NCBI GenBank assembly: GCA_964568735.1
Contig: CAZMRF010000036.1
Coordinates: 1-48,627 of the forward strand
Reading direction: 5' to 3'
Source: CAZMRF01 sp964568735
GTDB taxonomy: Bacteria > Acidobacteriota > Polarisedimenticolia > JACPZX01
Length of the DNA: 48,627 nt
Each line of letters starts with the position of its first letter. Within the stretch, counting starts at the first letter, position 1. Below are positions 1-8,931 of the stretch, in pieces. A model generated the notes under the pieces. The model ran no database searches, was not told the origin of the DNA, and saw only the letters and a list, made by a program, of their open reading frames with translations. A program made the translations under genes and the position numbers.

Positions 1-74
1 ACCCGGGCGGGACTTCCACCCGCTAGGTCGGTGCAGCTTCTCAGGACGCACCATGCTCTGTTTATACACCTCTT

Positions 75-1793
75 GTGTCGACCCGTCGAGGAGGGCTATT
101 CTCGGTCGTATCTCGGGAGCTCTTGATCGTCTTGGCCAGAGAATCCGCGCCGCTTCGCACCGGCGGCACCCACCCGCAATCCGAGGCCGCTCCGCACCCG
201 GATTCTGGCCGGGGCTTCCTCTCCCCGCCTCCCGAGGTCGCGATCACGAACGCCTTCGTCCGACCCTTCGACAACGTCGTGGCGACGGCGCGCACCTGTT
301 ACTCGGCCAAGGGGATTGTCACCGAGGAGGACGTGGCCGGCCCGCCCGGCGCCGACGAGGCTCTCAGGGCCGACAAGGCCGCCCGGCGCGACGATCTCGC
401 CCGAGACCTCTACAAGGCCGGCCACCACACGACGCTCCAGCATGCCCACTTCCAGTTCGCGCTGAGCAACGTCAGCCGCCACTTCATCTGGTCGTTCCTG
501 CACAGCCATCCCTTCTACAACTCCGAGCAGGTCAGCCAGCGTTACGTGAAGGTGAAGCCGGGCACCTACGCCGTACCCCCCATGGACGGGAAGTCGCTCG
601 CGATCTACCACGAGACGATCGCCGCGCAGAACGACGCCTACGAGGCACTCGCGCGCGCGCTCCTGCCCCGGGTGAGCCACGAGTACTTCAAGCGCTTCCC
701 CGCCCGGGGGCGCAGCCCCGAGTCGTGGGCACGCGATATCGGCAAGAAGTCGCAGGAGACGGCCCGCTACGTCCTGCCGGTCGCGACCTTCGCCTGGCTC
801 TATCACACGGTGAGCGGGCTCACCCTGCTCCGCTACTACCGCACCTGCGCCCTCTACGACACGCCGCTGGAACAGAAGCTCGTCGTCGAGGCGATGGTCC
901 AGGAGCTTCTCCGCCTGGATCCGTCGTACCGGATCCTCCTCGAGCAGCCCGTCCCCGAGGAGGATTCGATCGAGTTCGAGGTGATGCAGCGCAACTTGAC
1001 TCACAACAGGGGCAGCGGAGCCTTCCTGCGCGAGTTCGATTCGGGACTCGACGGGCTCACCTCCAAGCTCGTGGACCATCCCGCGCGCAACCAGGAGACG
1101 CTCGCGCAGTCGGTGAGGGAGATCTTCGGGCTGACCCGCGCGCTGCTCTCCGACGAGGAGGCCGTCGCCCTCGCGATGGACCCTTCGCAGAACCGCTGGC
1201 TGGGCGAGACGCTGAACACGACGACGCACACGAAGATCTCGAAGGCGCTCTTCCACGTCCACTACACCTTCCGCAAGAGGATCAGCCACACGGCCGACTC
1301 GCAGAACCAGAGGCACCGGATGACGCCGGGCTCGCGCCCGATCCTCGCCGCCCACTTCAGCGAGGAGCCCGACTACGTCACTCCGGCGATCATCACGGAG
1401 GAGCCGCAGGCCTCGAAGATCTACTCCGAGGCGATGGAGCGCTCGTGGGACGGGATCGGAGAGCTCCGCGCCGCCGGCGTGGAGGACGAGCTGGCCCTCT
1501 ACCTGCTCCCGAACGCCGTGGCCGTCCGCTTCACCGAGTCGAGCGATCTCCTGAACCTCCGGCACAAGATGGCCATGCGCCTCTGCTACAACGCGCAGGA
1601 GGAGATCTGGAGGGCGAGCCTCGAGGAGGCGCGGCAGATCGCCGAGGTGAACCCGCTCATCGGGAGGTACCTGCTCCCGCCCTGTACGCTCAGAAAGATG
1701 GCGGGCAACACCCCGATCTGCCCCGAGGGCAAGCGCTACTGCGGCGAGCGCGTCTGGACCTACGATCTCGACCGCTTCGCCCGGATCATTTGA
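75..1793 (+). CDS. thyX: FAD-dependent thymidylate synthase, double-domain form
   Basis: Makes dTMP from dUMP using methylene-tetrahydrofolate and FAD, the alternative to ThyA. The protein (572 residues from this start) is about twice the usual ThyX length and shows two ThyX-like halves. The first has RHFIWSFLHSHPFYNSEQ followed by SQRY near residues 134-155, equivalent to the ThyX signature RHRxxSxNxxSxR. The second, near residues 400-420, has FRKRISHTADSQNQRHRM. The aligned family-like sequence begins around AITNAFVRPFDN, so the first 50 or so residues are unusual and the true start may lie downstream. The GTG at 75 is chosen because it is the first start in frame and a TATACA hexamer (63-68) ends 6 nt before it, as at other likely leaderless genes here. 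No thyA is visible in the window. Confidence 0.88.
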   Translation: MSTRRGGLFSVVSRELLIVLARESAPLRTGGTHPQSEAAPHPDSGRGFLSPPPEVAITNAFVRPFDNVVATARTCYSAKGIVTEEDVAGPPGADEALRADKAARRDDLARDLYKAGHHTTLQHAHFQFALSNVSRHFIWSFLHSHPFYNSEQVSQRYVKVKPGTYAVPPMDGKSLAIYHETIAAQNDAYEALARALLPRVSHEYFKRFPARGRSPESWARDIGKKSQETARYVLPVATFAWLYHTVSGLTLLRYYRTCALYDTPLEQKLVVEAMVQELLRLDPSYRILLEQPVPEEDSIEFEVMQRNLTHNRGSGAFLREFDSGLDGLTSKLVDHPARNQETLAQSVREIFGLTRALLSDEEAVALAMDPSQNRWLGETLNTTTHTKISKALFHVHYTFRKRISHTADSQNQRHRMTPGSRPILAAHFSEEPDYVTPAIITEEPQASKIYSEAMERSWDGIGELRAAGVEDELALYLLPNAVAVRFTESSDLLNLRHKMAMRLCYNAQEEIWRASLEEARQIAEVNPLIGRYLLPPCTLRKMAGNTPICPEGKRYCGERVWTYDLDRFARII

Positions 1794-1874
1794 ATCGTAG
1801 TGTCGGCAAGCGGCGAGGGGTCGCCCGGAGCGGAGGGCGGCCCCTCGGCGCGTCGAAACTCTGGAGCTGAGAGC

Positions 1875-2504
1875 ATGGAAATCGTCAACCCGCAGATCGA
1901 TGCCTACGTGAGGGCCCAGGCGATGGCCGCCGACGAGGCCCGCGCCGAGATGGAGCGGCTCGGTGAGGCGCAGCGCTTCCCCATCATCGGGCCCGCGGTG
2001 GGCCAGCTCTGCTACGTCCTCGCGCGCGGCCTCGGCGCACGTCGCGTCTTCGAGTGCGGCTCGGGCTTCGGCTACTCCACCTGGTGGTTCGCCCGCGCCG
2101 TCGGCGAGGGCGGCCGGGTCTTCCACACCGACGGCTCCATGGGCAACTCGACGCAGGCCCGCGACTTCCTCTCCCGGGCCGGCCTCGTCTCGCGCGTCGA
2201 GTTCCACGTCGGCGACGCCCGCGACGTCCTCGCCGCGACGCCGGGACCCTTCGACGTGATCTTCAACGACATCGACAAGGAGGGCTACCCGGACGTTCTT
2301 CCCCTCGTCCGCGAGAAGCTCCGCGTGGGCGGGCTCTTCATCTGCGACAACATGCTCTGGTCCGGGCGGGTCCTCGCCCCCGCCGAGGATCCCGACACGC
2401 GCGGCATCCAGGAGCTGACACGCCTCCTCGGCGATGCCCCGGACTTCACGACGGCGCTCATCCCGATCCGCGACGGGGTGACGGTCAGCCTCCGGATCGC
2501 CTGA
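1875..2504 (+). CDS. Class I SAM-dependent O-methyltransferase (COMT/CCoAOMT-like)
   Basis: Predicted to move a methyl group from S-adenosylmethionine to a hydroxyl of a small, probably catechol-like, substrate. The 209-residue protein matches the Methyltransf_3 layout: an N-terminal helical part, SAM motif I VFECGSGFGYSTWWFA, and the metal and substrate region FNDIDKEGYPDVLP followed by LFICDNMLWSGRV. The start at 1875 follows a GGAG-type ribosome site (ctggagctgaga); an open frame continues upstream to 1800 but is low complexity. It lies 81 nt after thyX on the same strand and may be co-transcribed, with no evident functional link. The substrate cannot be told from sequence. Confidence 0.88.
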   Translation: MEIVNPQIDAYVRAQAMAADEARAEMERLGEAQRFPIIGPAVGQLCYVLARGLGARRVFECGSGFGYSTWWFARAVGEGGRVFHTDGSMGNSTQARDFLSRAGLVSRVEFHVGDARDVLAATPGPFDVIFNDIDKEGYPDVLPLVREKLRVGGLFICDNMLWSGRVLAPAEDPDTRGIQELTRLLGDAPDFTTALIPIRDGVTVSLRIA

Positions 2505-2512
2505 GCGATCCT

Positions 2513-4861
2513 TCAGGGCATCTTTCCACCCTTCCCCGGCCGGCTCCCTTCCCGGACGCGGGCCATCCCGGGGGCGTCACCGAATGGCGCCGTCAGCAGC
2601 CGGGCCAGGTTCTGAGCATAGAGCCGGTTCTCCGGCGCGAGGCGGAGCGCCTCCTTCTGTGCGGGCACGGCGGCGAGGAGGTCGCCCGTCACCACCGCCA
2701 CGTTCGCCATGTACTGATAGACGATGGGTACGCGGGCCGTGACGTTCGCGGCCGCGGCGCGAGCGAGCGTCGCCTTGGCGCCATTGAAGTCGCCGGCTTC
2801 GACCTGCCCGTAGGCTTCGTTGCACAACGCCTCGACATACGCGCCTGCCTCCGGATCCCCTGGAGGCTCCCCGAGCCCCTCCTGCCACGCGGCCGCCACC
2901 TCCTGCACGAAGGCCCCGATGGCCTGGCCATGCCGCTCACGCAGCGGCCACAGCCCGGCATCGCGTGGATCCGGCTCGAACCAGTGGACCGTGATCGGAT
3001 GCTCGACGAAGGTCGTGTGGGGGATGGGAGTCTCGCGGAAGACGGCGCGAAGCCCCAGCTCCGGCGCCACGGAGGATCCCGACGGATGGAACCCGAAGGG
3101 ATAGCCCGGGAAGCGCGCGAGAATCCGTGCGGCGCCGGCGCGATCCGATGAGGCGGCTCGGGGCCCTCCCTCCTCGCCAGGCGAGTCGCCATCGATCGAC
3201 CTCCCCCCCTCTCGCTCCACGCCGGCATCCGTCTCGTGATCCAGGGCTGGGAGCCGGGCGATCTTCTGTCTGTAGAAGAAGCGGAAGTAGGGATCGGCCG
3301 CCAGCTCGCGATCACCGAGGTAGAAGGGCTCCGCGGAGCCGGCCGAGTTGTACCAGAGGATCGCGGCAGGGTGGCGCCCCATCACGTAGGCGCCCCACCC
3401 TCTTCGATGGCCTGCCCACCCGGCCGAGGCCACCCAGACGGGGCGGCTCGCGATGGCGGCGTCCGTCAGCCCCAGCATGTCGAGCGTGGGGAGCCTCGAC
3501 TCCCACGGCAGCGCCCCGACGGTGTTGATGGCCATGAGCCCGCCGGCGGGAAGCTCCCGGGCGAACCACTTCCCGACCGCGGCGCCGACGAGGGCCGTGC
3601 GGTGCGCGACGAAGGCGCGGTAGGGCTGGATCGTGAAATGCGACGCGACAACGCTGACGAGGAGCGCAACCGGCGCGAGCGAGCGGACTATGAAGCCCGC
3701 ACGACGCCTGGGTGCACTCCCTCCTCCCGCTCCGCCTCCGGGCTCGGGAGCAGCCAGGCCACGCGTGGCCCCGTGCGCGCCGGCCGGCCGGCCCTCCGCC
3801 GCCCCGAGCCTGAGAAGGGTCCAGGCACCCACGGCGACGACGACGGCCAGGAGCGGCATCGCGGGGACGAAGAAGCGGAAGAAGGGCATCGAGTCTCCGC
3901 CGAGCGCGACGCTGCTCACGACGACGAAGAGCGCGACCGCCCAGAGGAGGCCGACGGGATGCTCCCGCCCCAGCCGGGCGCGAACGCGTGAGGAGAGAAG
4001 CCCGAGGGGCGCGAGGATGGCGGCGGCGAGAAGGGGGGAGGCCAGGCTCCAGTCGCGGAGATAGGCCAGGCCCGTCAGGATCTGGCCCGCGCCCCCCGTG
4101 ACCTTCGCGTTGAAGGTGTTGGGGACGAGGCGCCCGTAATAGGCCAGGCGCCACGCGAGCAGCGCAGCGATGGACGCAACCGTGATCGCTGCCGCCGGCG
4201 CGAGACTCCCGAGATGGCTCCAGCCGCCTCTCCGGCGGCTCTCCATCACCGCCGCCAGCGTGAAGGCGATGAGGGCCACGGCCGCACCGTCGGGACGGGT
4301 CAGGACGAGGAGGGCGAAAGGGATCGACAGGACGAGCCGGCCGCGGCCGCTCCGGCTCGTGCGGATGAGGAGAAACAGGCCGGCCGCCAGGAGCGCCGTG
4401 AAGAGCATCGTCTCCATGCTCACGACGGACCAGTAGGCGAAGGCCTCCGTCGTAAGGAGCAGCCCCACAGCGAGGAGGGCCCACGTTCGGATCGCCCGGC
4501 GATCCTCTCCCGATGTGGTCGCTGCACCGGATGGCCGCGTCAGCTCCACGCAGAGCCGCGCGGTGAAGACGAGCGCCGCCAGACCGGCTATCGCCGTGAC
4601 GATCGTCGTGGCCAGGAGCGGGTCGATCCCCAGGCCGATGAAGGCCGCGGAGAGCAGGACGAAGAGGAGGTTCGTGTACCCCTCGACGCGCTCGCCGGGG
4701 TTGAAGACGAGGCCGTGCCCCTCGACGAGGCTCCGGGCGTAGCGGAAGGTGATGAAGCTGTCGTCGAGCTGGTAGCCCGAGTAGCGCCAGGCGTCGATGA
4801 GGAAGATCGCCCCCGCAGCAACAACGAATAGGAGGATCCACCTGCGGCGCGCGGCACCCAT
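2513..4861 (-). CDS. Polytopic membrane glycosyltransferase-like protein (GT39/ArnT-like) with C-terminal TPR-like segment
   Basis: A 782-residue inner-membrane protein. The N-terminus has a membrane segment (residues 7-25), then YQLDDSFITFRYARSLVEGH and NPGERVEGYTN, the loop-1 acidic pair and conserved block typical of lipid-linked-sugar glycosyltransferases of the PMT/ArnT/arabinofuranosyltransferase type. About nine further hydrophobic segments follow to around residue 410. The C-terminal third is soluble, and its last 100 residues (EAGDFNGAKATLARAAAAN, VVTGDLLAAVPAQKEALRL) look like TPR helices. The start is placed at ATG 4861 because a TAGACT hexamer on this strand (4876-4871) ends 9 nt upstream; GTG 4870 is the alternative. 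Donor and acceptor are unknown. Confidence 0.75.
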   Translation of the reverse strand: MGAARRRWILLFVVAAGAIFLIDAWRYSGYQLDDSFITFRYARSLVEGHGLVFNPGERVEGYTNLLFVLLSAAFIGLGIDPLLATTIVTAIAGLAALVFTARLCVELTRPSGAATTSGEDRRAIRTWALLAVGLLLTTEAFAYWSVVSMETMLFTALLAAGLFLLIRTSRSGRGRLVLSIPFALLVLTRPDGAAVALIAFTLAAVMESRRRGGWSHLGSLAPAAAITVASIAALLAWRLAYYGRLVPNTFNAKVTGGAGQILTGLAYLRDWSLASPLLAAAILAPLGLLSSRVRARLGREHPVGLLWAVALFVVVSSVALGGDSMPFFRFFVPAMPLLAVVVAVGAWTLLRLGAAEGRPAGAHGATRGLAAPEPGGGAGGGSAPRRRAGFIVRSLAPVALLVSVVASHFTIQPYRAFVAHRTALVGAAVGKWFARELPAGGLMAINTVGALPWESRLPTLDMLGLTDAAIASRPVWVASAGWAGHRRGWGAYVMGRHPAAILWYNSAGSAEPFYLGDRELAADPYFRFFYRQKIARLPALDHETDAGVEREGGRSIDGDSPGEEGGPRAASSDRAGAARILARFPGYPFGFHPSGSSVAPELGLRAVFRETPIPHTTFVEHPITVHWFEPDPRDAGLWPLRERHGQAIGAFVQEVAAAWQEGLGEPPGDPEAGAYVEALCNEAYGQVEAGDFNGAKATLARAAAANVTARVPIVYQYMANVAVVTGDLLAAVPAQKEALRLAPENRLYAQNLARLLTAPFGDAPGMARVREGSRPGKGGKMP

Positions 4862-4870
4862 TGGCGCCAC

Positions 4871-4900
4871 AGTCTAGACGACCTGCCGCTCTGGTATCAT
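4871..4900. promoter_or_regulatory. Candidate divergent -10 elements
   Basis: TAGACT on the minus strand (4876-4871) lies 9 nt before ATG 4861, and TATCAT on the plus strand (4895-4900) lies 37 nt before ATG 4938. Neither has a clear TTGACA at 17 bp. The call rests on the recurrence of TANNNT before other genes in this window. Confidence 0.35.
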
Positions 4901-4937
4901 GCTCCAGCGATTGTTCTGGCGTCCGAGGGAGGTTGCC

Positions 4938-5534
4938 ATGATCGAAGCGCAACGGCTCCAACGTGAGGCGACGCTCCAGTGGCTTGTGCGGTTCCTCCTC
5001 GTGCTCTCGTTCATGGGAAGCCCGCTCTGCGCACAGGCAGACGCTTCGGGGCGGGAACCCACGACTCCACCGGCCGCCGCCCAGACCCTTCCCGAGGCCC
5101 AGGGAGCGGGCGAGGCCGCGCAGCCTGGTCGGCGGAACAGTCCATCCAATGATGAAGCCACGACATCTGTTCGGGAAGATCTCGAGCACGAGGGACAGCA
5201 GTTCGAACTCCAGAATCGACGCTTGAGATGGGGCTTCTGGTCTCTCCTCTTCACCACTCTCCCGCTCAGCATCGGAACCATCTTGCTCATGCGCTACATC
5301 CACAGCAGCGGCGGAGGGGAGAAGTTCGAGTCGTACTTCGGCCGCGGGCAACTCGTGCAGCTTCTCGTCATCGTCGTCGTGGCCGGGAACGTCTGCAGCC
5401 TGGCGATCATGGGAATCCTCGAGAAGAGCGAGGTCTCTGCCATCTATGGCGGTATCGTTGGTTATGTGCTCGGCAGGCGGATGGATCGGAAGCAAGCTCC
5501 CGGAAACGAAACGTCCTCGCCGGGTGCCGAATAG
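4938..5534 (+). CDS. Hypothetical membrane protein
   Basis: Not recognised. The 198-residue protein starts at ATG 4938 behind a good ribosome site (ggga/gg, 6 nt away). It has an N-terminal hydrophobic stretch (residues about 14-33, LVRFLLVLSFMGSPLCAQA) that looks like a signal peptide, a polar Pro/Ala-rich region, and three further hydrophobic segments (SLLFTTLPLSIGTILLM, LVQLLVIVVVAGNVCSLAIMG and VSAIYGGIVGYVLG). The last segment is followed by a basic tail. A TATCAT hexamer at 4895-4900 is a possible -10 box. It is divergent from the glycosyltransferase. No function is proposed. Confidence 0.65.
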   Translation: MIEAQRLQREATLQWLVRFLLVLSFMGSPLCAQADASGREPTTPPAAAQTLPEAQGAGEAAQPGRRNSPSNDEATTSVREDLEHEGQQFELQNRRLRWGFWSLLFTTLPLSIGTILLMRYIHSSGGGEKFESYFGRGQLVQLLVIVVVAGNVCSLAIMGILEKSEVSAIYGGIVGYVLGRRMDRKQAPGNETSSPGAE

Positions 5535-5681
5535 GAAGCCGGCGCTCGTCGCCCTCATGCCAGGCCTCCGAACCTGCCGGAGCTCCCTTGATGCCCTCTG
5601 GCAGAGTCCTCGGAACCCACAGCACCTCGGCGCAAACTCTCGAAGGCTCGGCTCGAGCCGCCGCCTGAGGGCCCTGAAGTT

Positions 5682-6419
5682 GTGCCTTTGTCGGCCGGTG
5701 ACCCCATCGTGAATCTGGCGGATCTGGGAGACTTCTGGGACGAATACTCGCGTCCGTACTGCAAGCTCCACCACTCGCCCATCTACATGCAATTCATCGA
5801 GGACACGCTGCGCCTCGGCGGCATCCGGGGGGGAGAGCGGTGTCTCGACCTCGGGTGTGGTCCAGGACACTTCGCGCTCGCGCTCTCGTCGCGCGGATGC
5901 CATGTCACCGCTGTGGACTATTCGGAGGGGATGCTCGCCTGCGCTCGACGGCACCTTCGAGATCATCCACGAGCCCATGAGGCGCCCGGGATCAATCTCC
6001 TCAAGCGGGACGCACTTGGCTTCTTGAAGGAGACTCCCGATGGGAGCTTCGACATCGTCCTTGCCAGCCTATTCCTGGCCTACGTGGCCTTTCCGGATCA
6101 CATAGCCGTTGAGGCCCTGAGGTTATTGCGACCAGGCGGTCGGTTCGTGATGAGCAATCCCGTGCCGGAGCCGAACTTCACGAGAGTCTTCAGCGAGTCC
6201 GGACTGGCCGCCTGGAGGCATTTCCTCCCGGCGATCCTGCTCCTGACCTACTCGAACAGGCTCAAGAAGCTCGCCCGAAAGGGAGAAGCTCATTTCTTCA
6301 CGGAAACGGAGACACGGGAGCTCCTGCTCCGTGCCGGGTACGATCCTCCGACAGTCCGCGTCACGGACTCCTTCGCGAGGACGGTTTATCTGGCGGTGGG
6401 CGGTAAGCGGACCACGTAG
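5682..6419 (+). CDS. Class I SAM-dependent methyltransferase (Methyltransf_11/25 type)
   Basis: A 245-residue Rossmann-fold methyltransferase. Motif I is RCLDLGCGPGHFALAL near residue 54, followed by the acidic end of strand 2 (VTAVDYSEGMLACARRHL) and motif III/post-III RLLRPGGRFVMSNPVPEP. The layout resembles ubiquinone, menaquinone and small-molecule methyltransferases, but the substrate cannot be inferred. The start is taken as GTG 5682, with GTG 5709 possible; neither has a strong ribosome site. Its codon use is a little less GC-extreme than the flanking genes. The 147 nt between the preceding gene and this one hold nothing I can identify. Confidence 0.82.
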   Translation: MPLSAGDPIVNLADLGDFWDEYSRPYCKLHHSPIYMQFIEDTLRLGGIRGGERCLDLGCGPGHFALALSSRGCHVTAVDYSEGMLACARRHLRDHPRAHEAPGINLLKRDALGFLKETPDGSFDIVLASLFLAYVAFPDHIAVEALRLLRPGGRFVMSNPVPEPNFTRVFSESGLAAWRHFLPAILLLTYSNRLKKLARKGEAHFFTETETRELLLRAGYDPPTVRVTDSFARTVYLAVGGKRTT

Positions 6420-6550
6420 CTGGGATCTCGGGCTCCTCGCCATGCGGCGGGCATCAGGAGCACCGGCACGATAGCGGCCGCGGCCCGTGCACTTCCATCC
6501 GGCGTGTGGTGTGATGACGCCCTGATGGTCCTCTCCGGGGCTGAGACAAC

Positions 6551-7036
6551 GTGGGCGGGATGCTGAAGGCGGCGGCCGCGATCCACGATCTCGCGCTCGC
6601 GATCATGGCCGGCGGGATCGCGGGAGTCGGCCTGTCGATCGCCATCACCTTTGCCCGCGCGCCGTCGCGCGAGATTGCCGGTCAGATCGGCAACGTCATC
6701 CTCGGGATCCTGGGGCCCGCGCTCCTGGGGGCGAGCCTCGTCGTCCTCGCGGCCCGGATGCTCCTGCACCGGGCCGAGACGCCTTCCGCCGCGCGCGCGG
6801 CCGCTCTCGTCCTCGCGATCGTGACGGCCCTGCTGGCCGCGCTCCTCGCCCTCTGGCTGACGCCGCGCATGGGCGCCATCTGGGCCACAGGAGACCACGC
6901 TGCCGACGGCTCGAGCCTCACCGGTGAGGATCGCACCCGATTCCTGAAGCTCCACGGCTTCAGCAACCTCCTCTACATGGCCGTCATGCTCCTCGCCGCC
7001 GCGCAGCTCGTCCTCGGCAGCCTCAGGAGGAGCTAG
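6551..7036 (+). CDS. DUF4149-like membrane protein
   Basis: A 161-residue protein with four hydrophobic segments at about residues 5-32, 46-70, 80-102 and 137-157. The order fits DUF4149/TMEM205-like proteins: a first segment, then SREIAGQIGNVILGILGP, and a soluble loop with DRTRFLKLHGFSNLLYM before the last segment. In that family a conserved FxxLHxxS-type block precedes the last helix, matching FLKLHGFSNLL here. Its molecular role is unknown. GTG 6551 or ATG 6560 could be the start; the ATG has a weak GGGCGGG just upstream. Confidence 0.68.
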   Translation: MGGMLKAAAAIHDLALAIMAGGIAGVGLSIAITFARAPSREIAGQIGNVILGILGPALLGASLVVLAARMLLHRAETPSAARAAALVLAIVTALLAALLALWLTPRMGAIWATGDHAADGSSLTGEDRTRFLKLHGFSNLLYMAVMLLAAAQLVLGSLRRS

Positions 7037-7064
7037 GTAGCGGAGCGGGGGGCGGCCTGCGGGA

Positions 7065-7718
7065 TCAGCGGCCGCGGCTCGGCGTCGCCCGCGAGCTCGT
7101 GGCGTACCCGATACGCGAGGCTCGGCCGGAGCGGACATCCGGAGTCTCGCTGCTCGCAGATCGCCTGCCCGCGGAGCTCGCGGCTGGCTCACGGGCGGGA
7201 GGAGCAGCGACTTGTGCTGGAGGGGGCACGGGCTCGAAGGGCAGGGTCCGGATGTACTGCGCCAGTCGCTCAGCCTCGCTCGCCGTCAGGTCTCTGGGCA
7301 GATCCAGCGTGACCGAGGCGTCGGGCCGGAGCCGGTAGGTGTGGCGGAGGGCGGCCTGTGGCTCCTCCTCCGCGAGGTCCTCCGCCGTGAGATCCTCGAC
7401 CTGCTCCGTCTCCCCCGCGGCGACTCGACCCGCGCTCACCATCTGAACGGCCCACTCGAAGCGGGAGGGCCAACCCTTCCGTCCGGCCTTGAACTGGCCG
7501 CAGCCGCACTCCTCGAGCGCCTTGAAGACGTCGATCACTTCGCCCCTGGAAAGATCCTCGTCCGACTCGCGCACGCTGGCGAGGATTCGCTCGACGCTCG
7601 TGGTCCGCCAGCTCCGCCCCCGGCTCGCGAGGTGATCGAGGATCTCGCGAGCCGCGGGGCTCGAGCCATAGAGCTTTCTGAGCCGCCGGGAATCTACCTT
7701 GTTGGCCTGGGATACCAT
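7065..7718 (-). CDS. Uncharacterised protein, N-terminal winged-helix-like part and conserved C-terminal LPxDLTxxEAERLxxYIRTLPF motif
   Basis: A 217-residue soluble protein of unknown function. Residues 20-95 are helical and basic (AAREILDHLASRGRSWRTT, FKALEECGCGQFKAGRKGWP), compatible with a winged-helix DNA-binding domain. Residues 132-165 carry LRPDASVTLDLPRDLTASEA followed by ERLAQYIRTLPFEP, a block I recognise from small uncharacterised proteins of accessory regions. The tail is low complexity. The start at 7718 has a strong ribosome site (aaaggag, 7 nt). Start codon and ribosome site sit inside a 10-bp perfect inverted repeat, which suggests autoregulation. It is isolated, with convergent or same-strand neighbours of unrelated function. 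Confidence 0.68.
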   Translation of the reverse strand: MVSQANKVDSRRLRKLYGSSPAAREILDHLASRGRSWRTTSVERILASVRESDEDLSRGEVIDVFKALEECGCGQFKAGRKGWPSRFEWAVQMVSAGRVAAGETEQVEDLTAEDLAEEEPQAALRHTYRLRPDASVTLDLPRDLTASEAERLAQYIRTLPFEPVPPPAQVAAPPAREPAASSAGRRSASSETPDVRSGRASRIGYATSSRATPSRGR

Positions 7719-7773
7719 CTTAGACTCCTTTGATGACGCTTAAAAGTCTAAGATATCCTCAAGATAGGTGCAA
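7717..7773 (-). promoter_or_regulatory. Promoter and perfect inverted-repeat operator at the start of the 7718 gene
   Basis: ATCTTAGACT (7717-7726) and AGTCTAAGAT (7745-7754) form a perfect 10-bp inverted repeat with an 18-bp spacer. On the minus strand the promoter reads TTGCAC (7773-7768), 17 bp, TAGACT (7750-7745). One arm therefore covers the -10 box and the other covers the ribosome site edge and the first two bases of the start codon. This is what an autorepressor operator would look like. If transcription started further upstream, the same repeat would form an RNA hairpin holding the start codon. Confidence 0.6.
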
Positions 7774-7936
7774 CCCCGTCTGACCGGATGCGCGCCAGGC
7801 CGAGGCGGCCTCCCTGGAGGCCCGCCGTCACTCGGGAAAGGGCTCGCAGGTCGAGCGCCTGAGGGTCGGGACTAGGAATCAGGCTGCGACATGCCGCGAG
7901 CGAATCCGGCTCGGTAAGGCAGCCCCGATGGGCCGA

Positions 7937-8881
7937 TCAGCCGTGCTGGGCTTCGAGCCAGCGCTCGGCGTCGATGGCCGCCATGCAGCCCGAGCCCGCG
8001 GCTGTGACGGCCTGCCGGTAGACCTTGTCCTGCACGTCTCCGGCCGCGAAGACCCCCTCGACGCTCGTCCAGGTCCCCCGGCTCGTCTTGATGTAGCCGG
8101 TCTCGTCCATGTCGAGCAGCCCCTCGAAGAGCTTCGTGTTGGGCTGGTGGCCGATCGCGATGAAGACGCCCCCGATGGGTTTGTCGACGACCTCGCCGGT
8201 CTTGAGGTTCTTCAAACGTGCGGCGCGCACCTTGCCCTTGTCGTCGGCAAGGATCTCTTCCACGCCCGTGTTCCAGATGAACTCGATCTTCGGGTTCTTC
8301 ATCGCGCGGTCCTGCATGATCTTCGAGGCGCGAAGCTGGTCGCGCCGGTGCACGACGTAGATCTTCGTGGCGAACTTGGAGAGGAAGTTCGACTCCTCCA
8401 TCGCCGTGTCCCCGCCACCCACGACGAGCAGCTCCTGCCCCTTGAAGAAGAAACCGTCGCAGGTGGCGCAGGCCGAGACCCCGTGGCCCATGAGCTTCGT
8501 CTCCGACGGCAGCCCCAGGAGCTTCGCCGAGGCCCCCGAGGCGATGATGACGGCGCTCGCTCTGTGAAGCCTGTCTCCCTGCCAGACCTTGAAGGGGCGC
8601 TCGCGGAAATCGACCCTGGTCACGTCGGCCGTGATGATCTCGGTGCCGAAGCGGGCGGCCTGCTCGCGGAAGGCGGCCATCAGGTCGGGGCCGAGGATCC
8701 CCTGCGGGAAGCCGGGGTAGTTCTCGACGTCCGTCGTGATCGTGAGCTGCCCGCCCGGCTGGCTCCCCTCGAAGAGGAGCGGGCTCAGGTTGGCTCGCGA
8801 AGCGTAGAGGGCCGCGGTCAGCCCCGCGGGACCGGACCCGATGATGATCAGGTTGTGCAGGTCACCAGCCGAAGACGACAT
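7937..8881 (-). CDS. trxB: Thioredoxin reductase (NADPH)
   Basis: A 314-residue low-molecular-weight thioredoxin reductase that passes electrons from NADPH through FAD to thioredoxin-fold partners. It shows the FAD-binding GSGPAGLTAALYASRA near residue 15, the redox pair CATC at residues 138-141 followed by DGFFFKG, the NADPH site VVGGGDTAMEESNFLSKF with the HRRDQLRA phosphate-binding arginines, and the C-terminal FAD motif VFAAGDVQDKVYRQAVTAAG. The length is normal for the family. A clear ribosome site (ggaaggag) precedes ATG 8881. It lies 50 nt downstream of the thioredoxin-fold gene on the same strand, so its product may reduce that neighbour. Confidence 0.97.
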   Translation of the reverse strand: MSSSAGDLHNLIIIGSGPAGLTAALYASRANLSPLLFEGSQPGGQLTITTDVENYPGFPQGILGPDLMAAFREQAARFGTEIITADVTRVDFRERPFKVWQGDRLHRASAVIIASGASAKLLGLPSETKLMGHGVSACATCDGFFFKGQELLVVGGGDTAMEESNFLSKFATKIYVVHRRDQLRASKIMQDRAMKNPKIEFIWNTGVEEILADDKGKVRAARLKNLKTGEVVDKPIGGVFIAIGHQPNTKLFEGLLDMDETGYIKTSRGTWTSVEGVFAAGDVQDKVYRQAVTAAGSGCMAAIDAERWLEAQHG

Positions 8882-8931
8882 GTTTCAGATCTCCTTCCTT
8901 CGCCTGATCCTCAGGCGATGCTCCTGGACAC

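Noticed and set aside
96..2207. A 703-codon open frame on the minus strand opposite thyX.
   Set aside because: High GC creates long antisense frames; it is rich in Arg, Gly, Val and Leu with no family-like text and lies opposite two clear genes.
3312..5978. An 888-codon minus-strand open frame.
   Set aside because: It overlaps the glycosyltransferase in another frame and is low complexity (Arg/Pro/Gly-rich).
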